A stretch of DNA of 6,509 nucleotides from Spirochaetaceae bacterium (GTDB lineage: Bacteria; Spirochaetota; Spirochaetia; Treponematales; Breznakiellaceae): the NCBI GenBank assembly GCA_031265535.1, contig JAISCO010000188.1:1-6509 (forward strand), in the 5' to 3' direction. Positions 4,115 to 6,509 of the stretch are shown here, in pieces (within the stretch, counting starts at the first letter, position 1; every line of letters begins with the position of its first letter). The translations under genes and the position numbers were made by a program. The notes beneath the pieces are model-generated. The model saw nothing but the letters and a program-made list of their open reading frames with translations, was not told the DNA's origin and did no database searches.

Positions 4115-4858
4115 ATGGCAACGATGATAGGTATGACGGCGGAACAAGCGGCGGAGGCCGGAAAATCCCTCACTTTTGAAAAAGTTTGGGCGGCGATGGA
4201 CCGCTATTCGGAGGAAGCTGACAAACGATTCCAGGAATTGGAAAGGGTGATGAAGGAAAATGACCGGATACTAACAGAGCGGTTCAAGGAAACCGACCGG
4301 GTTATAAAGGAAGTCGGCGAGCAACAAAAGGAGACCGACCGGGTGCTAACCGAGCGGTTCAAGGAGACCGACCGGGTTATAAAGGAAATCGGCAAGAGGA
4401 TTGACCAGCTTTCTAAAAATATCGGCGGGCTGAATAATTCCATGGGGACGCTCATCGAGACGCTTATCTCGGCGCGGCTTTGGGAAAAGTTTAAGGGTTA
4501 CGGACTTAAAGAGGCTGACCGGCACGTATACATCTACGATGAAACGGGCCGCTACGTATCTGAAATTGACATTCTGCTTTCCAACACGGATTGCGCGATG
4601 GCTATAGAGGTTAAAACCCACCTCAATAAAACGGAAGATGTGGACGGGCATTTAAAGCGCATGGAACTTATCCGGCGGTACCCTCCCATTGAAATAGGAT
4701 TAAACAACAAACGGCTGATGGGAGCTATGGCCGGAGGGGTTGTAGACTCCAAAACTATGGAATATGCCTATAAATGCGGCTTTTTTGTGCTTGAACTAGC
4801 CGGAGATTTGGCGCGGATTGTGGAGCCTCCCGCAGGATTTAAGCCAAAGGAATGGTGA
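4115..4858 (+). CDS. Coiled-coil protein with PD-(D/E)XK nuclease-like domain (DUF3782-like)
   Basis: The 247-residue product is predicted cytosolic, with no signal peptide or membrane segment. Residues 1-35 are a short head. Residues 36-105 form a charged coiled coil with 11-residue units such as KETDRVIKEVG and KETDRVLTERF, doubled as two 25-residue blocks (47-71 and 72-96). Residues 110-235 look like a PD-(D/E)XK fold: Glu115 in the helix GTLIETLISARLWEKF, Asp152 in SEIDILL, then Glu165 and Lys167 in AIEVKT. The D-(12)-ExK arrangement with hydrophobic strands is the classic active-site pattern, so catalysis is possible. I recall similar proteins labelled DUF3782, numerous in treponemes and cyanobacteria, with no established role. 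GGAGG six bases upstream supports the ATG. No methylase, toxin or CRISPR partner is adjacent. Substrate and partners are unknown. It converges on the flotillin gene 86 bases away. Confidence 0.87.
   Translation: MATMIGMTAEQAAEAGKSLTFEKVWAAMDRYSEEADKRFQELERVMKENDRILTERFKETDRVIKEVGEQQKETDRVLTERFKETDRVIKEIGKRIDQLSKNIGGLNNSMGTLIETLISARLWEKFKGYGLKEADRHVYIYDETGRYVSEIDILLSNTDCAMAIEVKTHLNKTEDVDGHLKRMELIRRYPPIEIGLNNKRLMGAMAGGVVDSKTMEYAYKCGFFVLELAGDLARIVEPPAGFKPKEW
4253..4402 (+). repeat. In-frame 75-bp tandem duplication in the coiled coil
   Basis: Unit 1 (4253-4327) and unit 2 (4328-4402) each encode 25 residues and are very similar at DNA level, with GAGCGGTTCAAGGA and CCGACCGGGTTATAAAGGAA shared. 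Within each unit the 11-residue KE(T/N)DR block is itself doubled. This points to recent in-frame expansion of the coil by whole multiples of the repeat. Confidence 0.85.
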
Positions 4859-4944
4859 TAACAGGTAAAAAGTAAGAAGGTTAACACCGGTCTCACTCCT
4901 TAATTGTTCATTGCTCATTATTCATTGTTAATTGCTCCTCAATA
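4859..4944. other. Short convergent gap with AT-rich words, no clear terminator
   Basis: These 86 bases separate two convergent 3' ends. Positions 4900-4935 are made of TTAATTGTTCATTGCTCATT and ATTCATTGTTAATTGCTC words in direct, not inverted, arrangement. I find no GC-rich hairpin with a T tract on either strand. AACAGGTAAAAAGTAA (4860-4875) is close to the reverse complement of words at 1562-1577. CCGGTCTCA (4888-4896) echoes CGGTCTCA at 3916-3923. Confidence 0.6.
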
Positions 4945-6411
4945 TCATTCCTGTTCACTGCCTATTTTCGCGCCAGACTTGCCGGTAAACTTTTCGACAA
5001 GCGCTTTACCGGCTCTTGTTTGCTCAAGCCCCGCAACAAGACCGTTCAGAGCGGCGGCGCCTTTTGAGGAAAACAAATCCGTCACCTTATTTAATCCGGA
5101 CTCAATGTCGCCCGCGTTTGCCAGTATTTCTATTTTTGCGTTGCCGATATTTTTCGCCTGTTCAATGCCCACATCGCGGTTCGCCTTTATCTGTTCAATC
5201 GTGATGAGGTATTGCTGATACTCCTTGTTTTCGCCGACATCTTTTGCCAGCGTTGTCTGCGCCGCGACAGACGCAAGCTGCTTGGCCTTTTCCGCCTCGG
5301 CCTCCGCAAGCCCGATGGACTGCTTTCCCTTAGCCTCGTTTTGCTGCTGGACGAGCGTAGCGGCGGCCACCTGCTCAATCCTGAACTTGGAAGCCTCAGC
5401 CTCACGCTCCACCGCCGTCTTCTTAGCCTCGGCCTCAATCTCGATGACGGATTTTTGCGCCTGTGCCTGAACCTCGCGTTGATACTTATCCGCGTCCGCG
5501 CCGATACTGACAATCTCCTTTTGTTTATTGGCGCTCACTATCGCCGCCTCTTTTTCAATCTCGGCGGTACGAACCGTATTCACCTGACTCACCGCCATCG
5601 TCTTTTCGGCGGTAACCTTGCTTTCTTCCGCAATCGCCTGATCCGCACGCTGTTTCGCGATACCGACCGCCTGTTCCGATTTTGCCACAGCCTCGCCCGA
5701 CGCCTGAGCCGCCGCCGCCTTCTTAACCTCGACCTCTTTTGTCGACTCTATTTCCGCTTCCTGCGCCTTTTGCCGGTTAAGCGCCACCGTTATACGCGAC
5801 TCCTTTTCGATCTCCGATTTTTTCTTTGCCATAATATTTTGTATTACATTGCTGTCCTTCGCGTCCTTTATATCCATCAATTCGATATTCTTGACCGGCA
5901 AAACACCCCACTGGGCAAGCTCTTCTTTAACATCAGTCGTAAACTGTTCCCCGTATATCGAACGCTCCTGCATGATCGATTCGAGATCCGATTTCGCCAT
6001 AATCGACCGTACCGACCCTTGCACAATCCCCGCAAGATGGTCATGCAGCTCCGCCATATTTTCGACCTTCTGCGCCGCCTGATTCGTGTCGGAGATACGA
6101 AAAAACGCCTTGACATCAACGGTGAACGGCAGCCGGTTTTTGTCATAAGCCTCGTAACTGTTCAGGTCAAGATCAAAATTGCTGACCGGAAGCTCCCGCA
6201 CCGTAACGCCGAGCAGCGGCAGCCACGTAGGCCATTTATAATAGACATTCCCCGCTGACTGCCCCACGCCATAAGACACCGTCGTCTTGGAACGCTGAAT
6301 AATATGAACCGTATTCGACGGAACGATGCGCCTTAACTTGAGAATATTGATTATCAGCACAAGCAAAATAATAATTCCCGCAAACAAAACTATTTCACCA
6401 ATTTGAGACAT
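4945..6411 (-). CDS. Flotillin-like SPFH/band-7 membrane protein
   Basis: This 488-residue protein has the layout of bacterial flotillins, which form oligomeric scaffolds of membrane microdomains. Residues 5-25 are one hydrophobic N-terminal membrane anchor, with the bulk probably cytosolic. Residues about 28-190 form the SPFH domain (IVPSNTVHIIQRSK near its start; LPFTVDVKAFFRISD at 94-108; a helical segment with IMAKSDLESIMQERS at 137-151). Residues about 190-430 are an Ala/Glu/Lys-rich coiled coil with recurring EAEA and AEAEKAK motifs typical of flotillins. Residues 430-475 form a Gly/Ala/Leu tail that may aid assembly. I chose ATG 6411, with a weak AAGTGG eight bases upstream. A GTG at 6420, nearly on the predicted transcription start, would add three residues. 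No NfeD-type partner is visible. Assignment to a flotillin-like family is strong; the exact subfamily (FloT, YqiK-like or other) is not. Confidence 0.93.
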   Translation of the reverse strand: MSQIGEIVLFAGIIILLVLIINILKLRRIVPSNTVHIIQRSKTTVSYGVGQSAGNVYYKWPTWLPLLGVTVRELPVSNFDLDLNSYEAYDKNRLPFTVDVKAFFRISDTNQAAQKVENMAELHDHLAGIVQGSVRSIMAKSDLESIMQERSIYGEQFTTDVKEELAQWGVLPVKNIELMDIKDAKDSNVIQNIMAKKKSEIEKESRITVALNRQKAQEAEIESTKEVEVKKAAAAQASGEAVAKSEQAVGIAKQRADQAIAEESKVTAEKTMAVSQVNTVRTAEIEKEAAIVSANKQKEIVSIGADADKYQREVQAQAQKSVIEIEAEAKKTAVEREAEASKFRIEQVAAATLVQQQNEAKGKQSIGLAEAEAEKAKQLASVAAQTTLAKDVGENKEYQQYLITIEQIKANRDVGIEQAKNIGNAKIEILANAGDIESGLNKVTDLFSSKGAAALNGLVAGLEQTRAGKALVEKFTGKSGAKIGSEQE

Positions 6412-6427
6412 AAAAACCACTTGCTAT

Positions 6428-6456
6428 AGTATATCATGCCGCCAGTCAGTTGTCCA
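6428..6456 (-). promoter_or_regulatory. Strong sigma-70-type promoter of the flotillin gene
   Basis: On the minus strand TGGACA (6456-6451), a 17-base spacer and TATACT (6433-6428) each match consensus at five of six positions. TGA directly before the -10 gives an extended -10 (TGnTATACT). Transcription should begin near 6421, only about ten bases before the ATG at 6411. Confidence 0.75.
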
Positions 6457-6509
6457 CACAATTTTCTTGCAACCCTCTCATAAAACAGGAAATTATGCTA
6501 GACTGGCAC

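Noticed and set aside
4204..4455. Minus-strand frame with SVSLNRSVS repeats opposite the coiled-coil gene
   Set aside because: The repeats are the antisense reading of the in-frame 75-bp duplication; the plus frame has a ribosome site and a recognisable domain.
4859..4944. Bidirectional intrinsic terminator between the two convergent genes
   Set aside because: The AT-rich words are direct repeats, and no stable stem followed by a T tract could be found.
5212..6258. 348-codon open frame on the plus strand opposite the flotillin gene
   Set aside because: It is antisense to a clear SPFH gene. Its Leu/Arg-rich composition is what the reverse complement of an Ala/Glu/Lys-rich coiled coil gives, and no domain is recognisable.
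6467..6499. Divergent plus-strand promoter (TTGCAA and TATGCT) at the window end
   Set aside because: The 21-base spacer is too long, and no downstream gene is visible within the window.

Overview
The window holds four protein genes and two long, repeat-rich intergenic stretches. The content suggests a moderate-GC, carbohydrate-fermenting anaerobe. A Treponema-like gut spirochaete is my best guess, based on a cyanobacterial/plant-type GlgC, a group II xylose isomerase, a coiled-coil PD-(D/E)XK protein of a type I associate with treponemes, and intergenic DNA built from recurring short AT-rich words. This is inference from gene types; no rRNA or other marker is present.

Layout. Positions 1-1176 (+) are the 3' nine-tenths of glgC, encoding ADP-glucose pyrophosphorylase, with the start lying before the window. 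Positions 1177-1676 are a 500-base convergent intergenic region with two GC-rich hairpins, a near-perfect 18-bp-arm palindrome and repeated AT-rich words. Positions 1677-3020 (-) are a complete xylA with every catalytic and metal-binding residue intact. Its promoter region has a consensus -10 and a 12-bp perfect palindrome placed like an operator. Positions 3107-4037 contain no convincing gene but a mosaic of hairpins, a 29-bp tandem repeat, dispersed duplicated words and an interrupted inverted repeat. Positions 4115-4858 (+) encode a coiled-coil protein fused to a PD-(D/E)XK nuclease-like domain, with an internal 75-bp tandem duplication. Positions 4945-6411 (-) encode a flotillin-like SPFH membrane protein, read from a near-consensus extended -10 promoter very close to its start codon.

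Working together. GlgC (glycogen synthesis) and XylA (xylose entry into the pentose phosphate pathway) are both carbohydrate genes, but they are convergent and not an operon. The nuclease-like gene and the flotillin gene are also convergent, 86 bases apart, and are probably independent units. I see no defence island, CRISPR array, tRNA, rRNA or complete mobile element. The most notable signals are non-coding: the 29-bp repeat whose small hairpin shows a compensatory base-pair change, the CGCAAA/TTTGCG-cored hairpins found in both large intergenic regions, and the shared AT-rich words in every gap. I do not see good evidence for a wholly new biological system.
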